DNA of 64,000 nucleotides from Bacillus zhangzhouensis (GCA_025809375.1 CP099514.1:2717528-2781527), one strand, 5' to 3'; positions 51,229 to 60,364 are shown, counted from the first letter of the stretch. The notes: generated by a model not told the origin, from the letters alone. Numbers and translations are program-made.

Positions 51229-51333
51229 GAATACCCCCTAAAATTACAAAAGTAAGTCAAATGTTATAAAAATATTACAAATAGATGTCAAACCAACAAA
51301 GAATGACCCGTCATGAGAGGAGATTTGAAAGTT

Positions 51334-52743
51334 GTGTCAGTAAAAGGAAAATGGAGTATCGTCCTATTTGCGCTTGCAGTCATCATTGGAGCATTTGCTT
51401 TCTTTCAAAATCAACAAGCAAGCGGTACAGAGAAGAAAAATGTAAAGCAGGATAAGAACTATAAAAACGTCGAAATTGTCACTCTCGTAAATGACGGGAA
51501 ATTTATGAGATATGCAGTCAACTATCCTCTTTTTCATCAAAAAGAGCTAGATGACAAGATTCAAAGCTATGCCAATTCAGCATTAGAGCATTTCAAAAAA
51601 ACATTCAGTGAAGCAAAAGATATTGATGAAAATAAACGCTATGAATTGAATATTGATTATGAAATGGTGCATTATGCAAAACAGTCTGCTGCCATTCGCT
51701 TTACGACCTATACGTATACTGGCCAGCCAAATGGAACCATCAATCATTTCACGATGAACTTTGATTTTCAGAAAAAAACCTTTCTTGACACAAAAGATTT
51801 ATTTCTGCCCAAAACCAATTATTTAAAGAAATTATCCTATATTACATATACAGAGCTTCGAAAGGATAAAACCTTATCTAAGGATCAGCCGCTCCTTCAG
51901 AAAGGAACAGCTCCTGTTGCTCAAAACTTCAGTCAATTTGCCTTGAAAGACAAATATGTAGCATTTTATTTCCCTGCATCTCAAGTAGCCGCAGAGGACC
52001 TTGGTCCGCAGACACTCACGATCAAAAAGACATTGCTGAAGGACATATTAAAGCCAGAATATATGGATAAAATCAAAAATGAAAATGAAATGAAAAAACC
52101 GAACCCAAAAAGAAAAGCCGTCAAGCTGCCGCAAAAATCAAAGCTTGATCCGAATCAAAAAGCCATCGCACTCACATTTGATGATGGACCAAATCCAGCG
52201 ACAACCTCAAAAATTTTAGATGCGCTGAAGGCAAATAAAGGACATGCCACCTTTTTCGTCTTAGGCAGCAGGGTTCAATATTATCCTGGACTGCTTGCCG
52301 ATATGTTAAAAGGCGGGAATGAAATTGGAAACCATTCTTACAGTCATCCTTTATTAACAAGACTGCCCTTAAAACAAGCCGTGAAACAAGTGAAGGACAC
52401 CCAGCAGCTGATTGAGAAAGCGAGCGGATATACACCTACTCACTTTAGACCGCCATATGGCGGAACAAACCAAGACATCAATCAGGCGGTTGGGATGAAG
52501 GTCTCTTTGTGGGATGTTGATCCTGAGGATTGGAAAATCCGCAACAGCCAGCAGATCACAAACCGCGTTCTCTCACATGCAGCAGATGGCAGAACGGTGT
52601 TAATGCACGATATTTATGAAAGCTCAGCTCAATCAGCAGTAAAGATCATCCATGAACTCACCAAACAAGGCTACCAGCTCGTCACAGTGAGTGAACTTGA
52701 ACAATTAAAAAAAGAACGACATGAACAACCCCCTGCACAGTAA
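51334..52743 (+). CDS. pdaC: PdaC/YjeA-like peptidoglycan or polysaccharide deacetylase
   Basis: This ~469-residue membrane-anchored enzyme has one N-terminal helix (WSIVLFALAVIIGAFAFF) and a DUF4163/DUF3298-like outer domain (about 45-255). A NodB deacetylase domain follows, with TFDDGPN (metal Asp), HSYSHP (metal His pair), RPPYGG, WDVDPEDW and the LMHD motif. B. subtilis PdaC (467 residues) N-deacetylates MurNAc and gives lysozyme resistance. I chose GTG 51334, after GAGGAG with 11-nt spacing; ATG 51313 is 7 codons longer and lacks a good site. The stop codon lies in the loop of the terminator. Confidence 0.9.
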   Translation: MSVKGKWSIVLFALAVIIGAFAFFQNQQASGTEKKNVKQDKNYKNVEIVTLVNDGKFMRYAVNYPLFHQKELDDKIQSYANSALEHFKKTFSEAKDIDENKRYELNIDYEMVHYAKQSAAIRFTTYTYTGQPNGTINHFTMNFDFQKKTFLDTKDLFLPKTNYLKKLSYITYTELRKDKTLSKDQPLLQKGTAPVAQNFSQFALKDKYVAFYFPASQVAAEDLGPQTLTIKKTLLKDILKPEYMDKIKNENEMKKPNPKRKAVKLPQKSKLDPNQKAIALTFDDGPNPATTSKILDALKANKGHATFFVLGSRVQYYPGLLADMLKGGNEIGNHSYSHPLLTRLPLKQAVKQVKDTQQLIEKASGYTPTHFRPPYGGTNQDINQAVGMKVSLWDVDPEDWKIRNSQQITNRVLSHAADGRTVLMHDIYESSAQSAVKIIHELTKQGYQLVTVSELEQLKKERHEQPPAQ

Positions 52744-52760
52744 ACACAGGGGGTTTCTTT
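52727..52760 (+). terminator. Terminator overlapping the pdaC stop codon
   Basis: AACCCCCTG (52727-52735) and CAGGGGGTT (52747-52755) pair, with the TAA stop in the loop, followed by TCTTTT. Confidence 0.8.
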
Positions 52761-52965
52761 TATGAATCCAAAAACTTTTTTTGTTTCAATCATGCTTGAA
52801 ATGTCTCATCAAGCTCTTGCGACGGCTCAATACTTAAACGGCTGAGCACTTCAGACACCTGTATATCAATTAACAGAAGCTCCCCTTCTCTTTTTTTGTC
52901 ACAGCTGTTTTTGCTTTCTTTTGATTCTCAAGCAGTAATATCCTATTCTAAGCTAAAAATTTTGA

Positions 52966-53736
52966 TTATTTTTTGTCAAGCTGAAAAGGCATAACTGAGT
53001 CCATTAACTGGAGTGTAAATGGATGGGACACTTCAAACAGTTCTTCCTTTTGGCATTCTTCCACGAGGCTTCCTTCATGTAAAAATAGGAGGCGGTCACA
53101 TAGATAAACCGCTGCTTCTACATCATGGGTAATGAGCAGGATGGTCATGTCTAGCTCTTGTTTTAATGCCTCAAGCAGCTCCAATATTTGTACTTGAACA
53201 GAAACATCCAGTGAACTCAGGACTTCATCTAGTATGAGAATGGCTGGATGCGTTGATATGGCTCGTGCGATGCACACTCGCTGGAGCTGACCGCCGCTTA
53301 GCTGATGAGCATATTGATTCAGCACAGATGTGGGCAGTCTGACTTGCTCAAGCAATGACAAAACCTTCTGATCCAGATTCTGATTCTGCTTTAACAAACG
53401 CATTGGTTCTGCTATGATCTCTTTCACCGTAAAGGAGGGATGAACAGAAGATAGATAATCCTGAAAGACAACACTCATTTTCCCCCGATTCACCCTCCGC
53501 CACTTGTCAGCTGGCATGCCCTCAATCTGTACCTCGCCTCCATCTATTTTTTCTAAACCGAGCAGAATACGTGCCAATGTACTTTTGCCACTGCCGCTCT
53601 CACCGACTAATCCGGCACATTGTCCTTTTTCGATTTGAAACGAAACGTTTGATATGCGTTCTTTTAATTTCTTTTGCTGTGAAAAAAAACCTTTCTTCTC
53701 ACCGTGTTTGACTAGATTGTCAGCTGCAATCAACAT
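52966..53736 (-). CDS. NikE-type ABC ATPase (nickel/metallophore importer)
   Basis: This 256-residue ATPase of the DppF/NikE class has Walker A GESGSGKST, signature LSGGQLQR, Walker B LILDEVLSSLD and H-loop ITHD. The VFQDYLSSVHP Q-loop segment is typical of peptide/nickel importers. It overlaps the previous ATPase by 7 nt. With its partner it drives the metal importer. No clear terminator follows; about 220 bp of low-complexity DNA with an ORF scrap lies before pdaC. Confidence 0.9.
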   Translation of the reverse strand: MLIAADNLVKHGEKKGFFSQQKKLKERISNVSFQIEKGQCAGLVGESGSGKSTLARILLGLEKIDGGEVQIEGMPADKWRRVNRGKMSVVFQDYLSSVHPSFTVKEIIAEPMRLLKQNQNLDQKVLSLLEQVRLPTSVLNQYAHQLSGGQLQRVCIARAISTHPAILILDEVLSSLDVSVQVQILELLEALKQELDMTILLITHDVEAAVYLCDRLLFLHEGSLVEECQKEELFEVSHPFTLQLMDSVMPFQLDKK

Positions 53737-54548
53737 GGGAACGCCTCCACTCTCTTCTGCTGCCGCAGTGCTTCAGTAGGGGCAGATAATCGAAGCCTCG
53801 TCTCAAGTAAATGCTTTGTTTGGGGATGCTCGGGTGATGTGAACACTTCCTTGGCTGATCCATGCTCAAGCATCACTCCTTGGTGCATGACCATCAACTC
53901 ATCGGCCATTGCCTGAACGACGCCTAAATCATGCGATATGACGATCAAGGTAACACCGGTTTCTTCCTTTAGCCTGTGTAATTGTCTGATGACTTCACGC
54001 CGATTAAAAGCATCAAGCGATGCAGTTGGCTCATCTGCAATGATTACGTCAGGAGAAAGCATCATCGTGATGCCAATCATCACACGCTGAAGCATGCCGC
54101 CAGACAGTTCATACGGATATTTTTTCATTAAATCATATGGATTTTTTAAATGGACACGTGCAAGCCCAGCCATAGCATGTGCTTTTCTTTCTTTCCCGCG
54201 TAAGCCCAAATGCTGCTGAAATGTTTCCATCATTTGATGACCAATTGTTTCGATGGGGTTGAATGCATTCATGGCATCCTGTGAGATGAAACCTATTCGT
54301 TTCCCCCGCCATTGCTGCGCTTCTTGATTTGTCAATGTTTGGCCGTCAAAAATGATGGTTCCTTCCACCTCCAGCGAAGGAGCAACAAGGTCAATTAACG
54401 CTTTTGCGACAGTTGATTTTCCACTGCCACTTTCTCCAATGACGGCTAAACAGTGTTGTTGGTGTAAAGAAAATGTGATATTCTTCACTATATTCTTGTG
54501 CTGCTGCGGATCATGTACGGACAGATTTTTTACGTCGATAAAAGGCAA
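53730..54548 (-). CDS. NikD-type ABC ATPase (nickel/metallophore importer)
   Basis: This 272-residue ATPase of the DppD/NikD class has Walker A GESGSGKST, signature LSGGMLQRVMIG, Walker B VIIADEPTASLD and ISHD. The C-terminus (PEHPQTKHLLETRLRLS) shows the oligopeptide-type extension. The start appears to be TTG 54548 after GGTGAGG, and the gene overlaps the permease by 38 nt. It pairs with the NikE-type ATPase. Confidence 0.9.
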   Translation of the reverse strand: MPFIDVKNLSVHDPQQHKNIVKNITFSLHQQHCLAVIGESGSGKSTVAKALIDLVAPSLEVEGTIIFDGQTLTNQEAQQWRGKRIGFISQDAMNAFNPIETIGHQMMETFQQHLGLRGKERKAHAMAGLARVHLKNPYDLMKKYPYELSGGMLQRVMIGITMMLSPDVIIADEPTASLDAFNRREVIRQLHRLKEETGVTLIVISHDLGVVQAMADELMVMHQGVMLEHGSAKEVFTSPEHPQTKHLLETRLRLSAPTEALRQQKRVEAFPC

Positions 54549-55401
54549 ATGACCTCACCCCTTTCTTTCTGGTATGATGCATGGCAGGATTCGCGGCATG
54601 CTGAAGGCTGTCTCCTAAAAAGTTCAGCGCCATGACCACAAACAAGATGGCAAGTCCAGGTGCAAGCATATGGGCTGGATGTGTCACCATGACTTTCTTC
54701 GCCTCGTTGAGCATCATGCCCCATTCTGGTGTAGGCGCACTCACACCTAACCCAAGAAAAGACAGTGCTGATATATTTAAGATCACCCAGCCCGCATCAA
54801 GTGTCGCAAAAACAGCCATTTCCCCTGAGATGCGAGGAAATAGATGTCTCCTCAGTATGTAAAAGGGTGTTCCGCCAGACACCTTTGCAAACTGAACAGA
54901 AGGTTCATTCGCATATTGAAGGACAGACGAACGAATCATTCTTGTATACCAGGCCCATTTCGCTAGGACATTCGCCAAAATTATATTGAATAGTCCAGGT
55001 CCGAGTATTCCCACCACCGCAAGAATCATCACCTCGGCTGGAAAGGACAGCATGACATCACACAGCCTCATCAAAAACCCATCCACCTTCCCTCGAAAGA
55101 AGCCTGCCATGAGTCCAAGTGCGCTGCCAATGAGCATCGTGATACACATCGTCAGCATGGCCGCAAGCATTGTTGTCCGAATGCCATATAAAAGCCGCGA
55201 CAATACACATCTCCCCAGATGATCCGTTCCGAGTGGATAAGTAAGACTGATGCCGGCATATTTTTGAAGAATGTTCGTATTTGTTGGGTCATGTGGTGCT
55301 AACACTGGTGCAAACAGTCCAGCTAATGCGACAAGTGCTAACAGCCAGATTGAAAGCAATGCCATACGGTCTTTTCTTAATTGATGCCACCCTATCATCA
55401 T
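54511..55401 (-). CDS. NikC-type ABC permease
   Basis: This 296-residue permease of the DppC/NikC class has an N-terminal helix (MALLSIWLLALVALAGLFAP), the GTDHLGRCVLSRLLYG motif specific to this class, and a later EAA-like region. GGAGGTCTGACA precedes the ATG at 55401. The C-terminus is basic and extends past the last helix (HHTRKKGVRSFAFYRRKK). It lies directly after the NikB-type permease with a 2-bp gap. Confidence 0.9.
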   Translation of the reverse strand: MMIGWHQLRKDRMALLSIWLLALVALAGLFAPVLAPHDPTNTNILQKYAGISLTYPLGTDHLGRCVLSRLLYGIRTTMLAAMLTMCITMLIGSALGLMAGFFRGKVDGFLMRLCDVMLSFPAEVMILAVVGILGPGLFNIILANVLAKWAWYTRMIRSSVLQYANEPSVQFAKVSGGTPFYILRRHLFPRISGEMAVFATLDAGWVILNISALSFLGLGVSAPTPEWGMMLNEAKKVMVTHPAHMLAPGLAILFVVMALNFLGDSLQHAANPAMHHTRKKGVRSFAFYRRKKSVRT

Positions 55402-55403
55402 TG

Positions 55404-56333
55404 TCAGACCTCCTTTCGCAACTGCGGGTTCATGGTCATTTGCATCACATCAGCGATGAGATTGCACATAACAAACAGGAACCCCATCACAAACAAATAG
55501 GCTTGAATAATGGGAAAGTCAGCATGGTAAATAGCTGTTACACACAACCGGCCAACCCCTGGCCAAGCAAAAAGATTTTCTATAATGACAGTTCCTGCAA
55601 TGAGCTTTGGGATAGACATGCCAAGTGCTGTCACCGCTAATTGCAGGGCATGCCTCATGACTTTCAGTTGAACGGTTCGTTCCTTTAAACCACGTGCTCT
55701 TGCATAAAAAACAAAGGGCTCGTGCTGAAATTTTAGAATTTGATTGCGTATCAGTCTCACATAGGTCGATAAGTAGCCAAATGATAGTGTGACAGCTGGA
55801 AGAAGAATCGATTTGAATCCTTCCATTCCACTCGTATTGACCCAATTAAATTTGACAGAAAAAAGCCAAATCAACAAAATCCCCAGCCAAAAACTAGGCA
55901 TTGAAGCGGCGATAAACACAAAGGCTCTCAATATCCGGTCCACCCATGTGTGAGCAGCATATGCACAGATCACTCCAAATAACAAACTGAGCACTATGAT
56001 GAAAAAGAGCGTTGCTCCTGCAAGCTGCAATGTAGCAGGCAGCGCCTCCATGATAAGATCAAAAACGGGCTCCTGTGTGACATAGCTCCTTCCAAAATCA
56101 CCTGTTAATCCTTCTTTAAGCCATGTCGCATAGCGGATGAAAAATGGCTGGTCTAGGCCTAACTCCTGCCGCATCGATTCAATCATGTCTTCTGTTGGAG
56201 TGACTTGATTCACCCGCAAAGCGACCTCAGCTGGATCACTTGCCCGCATCGTCAGCAGTACAAAAGCAAAGAAGGTGATGAAGATCATAAGCGGAAAAAG
56301 CATCAATATTCGTTTTAAGAGATAGCGCGTCAT
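55404..56333 (-). CDS. NikB-type ABC permease
   Basis: This 309-residue permease of the DppB/NikB class begins MTRYLLKRILMLFPLMIFIT and keeps LGLDQPFFIRYATWLKEGLTGDFG and YVTQEPVFD typical of the family. About six helices follow. GGAGGTAGAGAC precedes the ATG. It lies 15 bp after the binding-protein gene. It forms the channel of the importer with the NikC-type permease. Confidence 0.9.
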   Translation of the reverse strand: MTRYLLKRILMLFPLMIFITFFAFVLLTMRASDPAEVALRVNQVTPTEDMIESMRQELGLDQPFFIRYATWLKEGLTGDFGRSYVTQEPVFDLIMEALPATLQLAGATLFFIIVLSLLFGVICAYAAHTWVDRILRAFVFIAASMPSFWLGILLIWLFSVKFNWVNTSGMEGFKSILLPAVTLSFGYLSTYVRLIRNQILKFQHEPFVFYARARGLKERTVQLKVMRHALQLAVTALGMSIPKLIAGTVIIENLFAWPGVGRLCVTAIYHADFPIIQAYLFVMGFLFVMCNLIADVMQMTMNPQLRKEV

Positions 56334-56348
56334 GTCTCTACCTCCGTT

Positions 56349-57992
56349 TTATGACGCAAAATACATACGGTCAAAGGGGATTTCATACTGAGACACATGA
56401 AAACCTACACCTTTCAGGCGATTATTATAAACAGCCTTTGTCACAGAATAAGAGATTGGGATGTAGACATGTTCATCATGGATATACGTCAATATTTCTT
56501 GATACATTTGTTTCCGTTTTTGCTCTTCTGGCTCCACCAATACCTTCGTAATCGTCTCATCCAGCCACTTTTTCTTTTTCAGTCCTAATTGGGCTTGATA
56601 ATCAGCATGGGATGCTACACGGAATGAAGAGACATAAGTTTGTGGATCATAAGGAAGGCCCCAAGACAGCGAGTACATCAAATCGAACTTTCCTGTTTTT
56701 TGGCGATCTAAAAATGCCTGTTTTTCTTCTCCTCTAATATCCAGCTTGATCCCCACCTGCTTGAAATCTTGTTGAATCGATTCACTGATCGTTCTTTCGC
56801 CTGCATTATCGGAATTATAGTAAATAGCCACACTCAGCATTTTGCCATTTTGATAGCGATAGCCATCTTCTTTCATTTTCCATCCTGCCTCATCCAATAT
56901 TTCCTCTGCTTTCTCTTTTTGGTAAGTTTTCTTTTTCAATGGAATATCTGCGTAAGGGACAGAAGGGGCAAAGAGCGTGTGTGCCACCTTTTCCGTTCCA
57001 TTTAAAATACCCTCTGTGATCATGTCCTTTTGAATGGCGTATTGAAACGCTTCTCTTACTTTCGGGTCTTTTGTGATTGGCTGGTTTGAATTAATGACAA
57101 TCGATCGTGAACCAACAGGAGGGCTCACAGTTACACCATATTGACCTGCTTCCTTTAAAGCCTGGAATGAGTCTCCATCGATCATGTCACCATCTGCTCC
57201 AAATAAAAGATCAATCTCTCCTTTTTGAAGCGCAAGTAAGATGGTTTGGTGATCCGGCATGACTTTCCATTTCACGGTTGAAATTTTCGGCTTTTTCCCC
57301 CAATAGTGATCATTCATTTCAAAAACAGCATATTGATTTTTCTTATGATCCTTTAGCACATATGGACCTGTACCTGCATAGCTTTTGACTCCTTTTGCAG
57401 TCGTTCCATCAATGAAGCTTTTTGGAGAAATAAAACGGAAGGGGCGTGTTAAGCCAAGCTCTTCTAACGTAGGGTAATAAGGCTCTTTCAACGTGAGAAC
57501 AAATGTATAGTCATCTACCGCCTTTGTGGATTTGATTTCGGATACGAGATTAAGCCAAGCGTTCTTTTCAATATTTTTGACGACAGCATCAATGTTCAAT
57601 TTCACTGCCTGTGCATTAAAGGGCTCACCATCTGAAAAAGTCACACCTTTTCGAAGATGAAAGGTGTAGGTTTTTCCATCTTTTGAAATGTCCCAGCTTT
57701 TCGCTAAGGCAGGTTGAACGCCCTTCTCTGTATTGACGACTAGCGATTCAAACACCATATTTTGAGCAGCCATCTCTCCGCTGTATAGATGGGGATTGAT
57801 GTCCCTGATATCTTTTGTACTTGCATACACAAGCTCATCTTCTTCTCGATCATTCATGCTGGAAGATGCTTTATTTTCAGAACATGAGGCCAATAAAAAA
57901 CAAGCCATCACTGAAAACAGCATTAAGGTATATGTCACATAGGGATGCTTTTTCTCATATTTCTTCTTTATGTAAACAGGTTGATCACTCAT
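56349..57992 (-). CDS. NikA-type metal/metallophore-binding lipoprotein
   Basis: This ~547-residue solute-binding lipoprotein is of SBP family 5. After an unusually long basic n-region (about 20 residues), the signal helix ends in LLASC. Patches strongly resemble nickel- or metallophore-binding NikA: DINPHLYSGEMAAQNMV, FESLVVNTEKGVQPALAKSW, LTRPFRFISP, LFAPSVPYADI and WGLPYDPQTYVSSFRV. ATG 57992 follows GGAGGAAGTACAT. The promoter overlaps Zur-type palindromes. The ligand may be a Zn- or Ni-metallophore rather than free nickel, but no metallophore synthesis gene is seen here. Confidence 0.88.
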   Translation of the reverse strand: MSDQPVYIKKKYEKKHPYVTYTLMLFSVMACFLLASCSENKASSSMNDREEDELVYASTKDIRDINPHLYSGEMAAQNMVFESLVVNTEKGVQPALAKSWDISKDGKTYTFHLRKGVTFSDGEPFNAQAVKLNIDAVVKNIEKNAWLNLVSEIKSTKAVDDYTFVLTLKEPYYPTLEELGLTRPFRFISPKSFIDGTTAKGVKSYAGTGPYVLKDHKKNQYAVFEMNDHYWGKKPKISTVKWKVMPDHQTILLALQKGEIDLLFGADGDMIDGDSFQALKEAGQYGVTVSPPVGSRSIVINSNQPITKDPKVREAFQYAIQKDMITEGILNGTEKVAHTLFAPSVPYADIPLKKKTYQKEKAEEILDEAGWKMKEDGYRYQNGKMLSVAIYYNSDNAGERTISESIQQDFKQVGIKLDIRGEEKQAFLDRQKTGKFDLMYSLSWGLPYDPQTYVSSFRVASHADYQAQLGLKKKKWLDETITKVLVEPEEQKRKQMYQEILTYIHDEHVYIPISYSVTKAVYNNRLKGVGFHVSQYEIPFDRMYFAS

Positions 57993-58004
57993 ATGTACTT
58001 CCTC

Positions 58005-58058
58005 CAATTCGTAATTATCGTAATCATTACGATTAATAATCGAAATGATTACGAATTG
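58005..58058. promoter_or_regulatory. Nested Zur-box palindromes before the NikA-type gene
   Basis: TCGTAATCATTACGA (58018-58032, perfect palindrome, 17 bp when extended) equals the Bacillus Zur consensus. A second near-copy TCGAAATGATTACGA lies at 58040-58054. Outer arms CAATTCGTAAT (58005-58015) and ATTACGAATTG (58048-58058) add an 11-bp perfect inverted repeat around both. They lie downstream of the -10, where bound Zur would block initiation. Confidence 0.85.
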
Positions 58059-58059
58059 A

Positions 58060-58088
58060 ATATTAGCATACAGAAATGAGAAATACAA
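58060..58088 (-). promoter_or_regulatory. SigA promoter of the NikA-type operon
   Basis: TTGTAT (58083-58088) and TAATAT (58060-58065) on the minus strand have a 17-bp spacer. The Zur palindromes start right after the -10. Confidence 0.7.
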
Positions 58089-58098
58089 CGTCTTTTTC

Positions 58099-58128
58099 AT
58101 AAAAAGACAGACTCATGATTGAGTCTGT
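58099..58128 (-). terminator. Terminator overlapping the glycosyltransferase stop codon
   Basis: CAGACTCA (58108-58115) and TGAGTCTG (58120-58127) pair, followed on the minus strand by TCTTTTT. The TGA stop of the glycosyltransferase lies in the stem. Confidence 0.78.
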
Positions 58129-59282
58129 TTCGCTTGCATGAATTGATCGATCACCCTTAATGCTTTTTCTGTTCCGCCTGCTGCTTGGAAGCTTTCTTCA
58201 ATTTTCTCAATCCCCGCTCGGTACGTGTCACTGCCTAAAACCGTCTCGACGGTCTCTCTTAGCTGCTTTGCTGTCAGCTGATCTTTATCAAGTGCACAGG
58301 CAGCAGATAATTCGGTCAGTCTTTGTGCCACCATCGGCTGATCTTTGTCAATCGGAATGACGACCATCGGAACGTGGTAATGAATCCCTTCATTGACACT
58401 GTTCATCCCGCCGTGTGTCACAAACACATCTGTCAGTTCGAGCACTTCAAGCTGCGGTACATAAGGCTCGATCAGAAAATGAGCAGACGCCTCTTTTAAG
58501 AGAGAGCGATCCACTTTTTCACCTGTTGCGAGGATCACTTTTCCGTCAAAGTCTGCAAAGGCATCTATACACATATTAAAAAATGCTTCTGTATCTCCAA
58601 GAACGGTGCCCATGGAAACAAAAATGACTTTTTCTTGCTCAAGTGCTTCCAGCGGGAAATCATGCTGGTCGGCTCTTTTTAGAAAGCTCGGTCCAATGAA
58701 AACAAACGAATCGTTTAATGAATCAACAGAAGGCTGGAAATATTCACTTGTATAGACGATATTCAGTTCTCCACGGTTTTTCATAAATTGCATCAAACGC
58801 GTTGGCTGAACGCCAAAACGCTCTTGTATTTTTTCTAACAGATGATCGGCTTTCTCATCCTTTCTGTATAGCGGTGTATCAAAATGCGCCTCTTGCAGCA
58901 CAAAAGATGGGTTGGACCCAATGCTCGGAATGTGTAAGTAATCTCGAACAAGCTCCCCTGCTCCAAACATATCAAAGTAAACCAAATCAAATGAATGATT
59001 CTCGGAAAGTGTTTCCACCACCTCTAAAATATCATATGATGTTTGCAGCATGGCATGAAAGAACGGCTGCATAGAATTTAAATCTCCTTCTTCCACATGT
59101 AATGTCCGAATATAGTCTGGATGTATATGTACGTGAGCGCCTAAGCGTTTGATTCGTTCCTCATAATGTACAGTTGTGACCGCATGCACCTCATCGCCTC
59201 GATCCGCCCATGCTTTAATCATTCCTAACATAGGGTTCACATGTCCTTCAGCTGGAAACGTAATCAATAAAATCTTCGCCAC
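58113..59282 (-). CDS. YjiC/MGT-type UDP-glycosyltransferase (GT1)
   Basis: This 389-residue soluble glycosyltransferase has a GT-B fold: the acceptor N-half begins with LLITFPAEGHVNPMLG (catalytic His in EGHVNP), and the donor C-half carries VFVTHGGMNSVNEGIHYHVP and DQPMVAQRL. This class (YjiC, YojK, macrolide glycosyltransferases) adds glucose from UDP-glucose to macrolides, flavonoids and other small molecules. The natural substrate is unknown. It stands alone between the metal importer and an AT-rich patch. GGAGGGATTTCTTGT precedes the ATG. Confidence 0.92.
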   Translation of the reverse strand: MAKILLITFPAEGHVNPMLGMIKAWADRGDEVHAVTTVHYEERIKRLGAHVHIHPDYIRTLHVEEGDLNSMQPFFHAMLQTSYDILEVVETLSENHSFDLVYFDMFGAGELVRDYLHIPSIGSNPSFVLQEAHFDTPLYRKDEKADHLLEKIQERFGVQPTRLMQFMKNRGELNIVYTSEYFQPSVDSLNDSFVFIGPSFLKRADQHDFPLEALEQEKVIFVSMGTVLGDTEAFFNMCIDAFADFDGKVILATGEKVDRSLLKEASAHFLIEPYVPQLEVLELTDVFVTHGGMNSVNEGIHYHVPMVVIPIDKDQPMVAQRLTELSAACALDKDQLTAKQLRETVETVLGSDTYRAGIEKIEESFQAAGGTEKALRVIDQFMQAKQTQS

Positions 59283-59408
59283 AAGAAATCCCTCCTCATT
59301 GTCAATTCCCTTCCATGTTAATCATATACAGCGAATCGGCTCAACACATACGCTTGAAAAGGGAAAAAATGAGTCTTATTGTCCAGTATTTCATGATGAA
59401 GTGGCAGG

Positions 59409-59446
59409 AAAAAAGACAAAGTCTCCTAATGCACTTTGTCTTTTTC
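59409..59446. terminator. Terminator after the toxin-like gene
   Basis: AAAAGACAAAGT (59411-59422) pairs with ACTTTGTCTTTT (59433-59444), with T runs on both strands. It lies between the glycosyltransferase start and the end of the toxin-like gene. Confidence 0.78.
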
Positions 59447-59522
59447 ACATTATGATTTGAGCAGCATTTTTTTAATGCAGCAGATTGTTTTTCAATGGAA
59501 ATTGGATCTGATGTTTCGATAT

Positions 59523-60002
59523 TTATTCAAAGCACGCTGAATACACATTTCCTATATTGAAAAATTCAAGCAGTGCTCTTTTTGCTTCAGGACTAGCATT
59601 TTTCGCTGCTTTATTTACAGCTGCTTTTACAGCATTCCACTTACTTTCCCCCGCCTGTCTGGCGGCTTTATAAGCTGGAATCAATGTTTTTGTCGCGCCT
59701 CCTGCAGCTTTGATTGCTGACTTGACTTTTGCGATTTTCGCTATTGGTATAACATTGGTTATAATGGCAGTTCCAACCGTGGAAATACAACCAACTACTC
59801 CCATAGTAACAACCTCACTATGTCGTTGAAGAGGGATATTAGAATTCTCTATCAACCATTTAACTACGGATTCATCTCCTTTTGCAATAACGCTGTCAGG
59901 TAAAGCCTCAATCGCCAATAAAACCTCTTGCAACTCTTCATCCACTTCTGAATTAGGACTAATGGCTGTTGCATTTGCAGTAAAAATCGTTGACAATAAC
60001 AC
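59523..60002 (-). CDS. Secreted toxin- or bacteriocin-like protein, signal peptide apparently broken
   Basis: This 159-residue frame from GTG 60002 starts LLSTIFTANATAIS, like the end of a signal peptide with an ANATA|IS cleavage site. A helical domain with charged linker, one long glycine/valine-rich hydrophobic hairpin (VVTMGVVGCISTVGTAII, about 65-82), and an Ala/Lys-rich tail ending in YSACFE follow. I recognise no family. An ATG with AAAGGGG at 60027 reads MRTNFRKKSV and would give a normal signal start, but it is out of frame. The gene may therefore have lost a few bases. The region is AT-rich relative to neighbours, suggesting transfer. Confidence 0.6.
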   Translation of the reverse strand: MLLSTIFTANATAISPNSEVDEELQEVLLAIEALPDSVIAKGDESVVKWLIENSNIPLQRHSEVVTMGVVGCISTVGTAIITNVIPIAKIAKVKSAIKAAGGATKTLIPAYKAARQAGESKWNAVKAAVNKAAKNASPEAKRALLEFFNIGNVYSACFE

Positions 60003-60126
60003 TCTTCTTACGAAAGTTGGTTCTCATCCAATATACCCCTTTCTTGTTTATTTTTTGTATACGAGGTAAAAATATTATATTATAATAATTGTTTCAATTT
60101 TATAGATTCATATTGGAGGGATATTT

Positions 60127-60321
60127 GTGAAAGTCTTGGAGAAATACAGTTATTTGATCATCATTCTTTGTGTGGCGGCAATGATCGTGACAAACTTCAC
60201 CGTGAATAACAATACAATAAAAAATACTGTATCAGTGATCGGATTTATCATCGTTCTTCTTACAATTATACCTGCGGCTATTTACAGGAAAAGCCAAAAA
60301 AAACAGGTAACCCCTTTATAG
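60127..60321 (+). CDS. Small two-helix membrane protein (possible immunity protein)
   Basis: This 64-residue protein starts at GTG 60127 after ATTGGAGGG. It has two membrane helices (about 8-26 and 34-54) and a basic tail (YRKSQKKQ). It is divergent from the toxin-like gene and has its own strong terminator. Small two-helix proteins next to secreted membrane-active peptides often give immunity, but this link rests on position only. Confidence 0.68.
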   Translation: MKVLEKYSYLIIILCVAAMIVTNFTVNNNTIKNTVSVIGFIIVLLTIIPAAIYRKSQKKQVTPL

Positions 60322-60322
60322 C

Positions 60323-60364
60323 AATAACCCCCATTCTTATGTTAAGAGTGGGGGTTATTTTATT
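60323..60364 (+). terminator. Terminator after the small membrane protein gene
   Basis: AATAACCCCCA and TGGGGGTTATT form a long stem (60323-60357) with inner TTCTTA/TAAGAG-type pairing, ending in TTATTATA. Confidence 0.85.

Noticed and set aside
52790-52930. Minus-strand frame after nikE (…VSEVLSRLSIEPSQELDETFQA, stop at 52790)
   Set aside because: Looks protein-like but has no start codon or ribosome site and a stop shortly upstream; possibly a gene remnant, too short to name.
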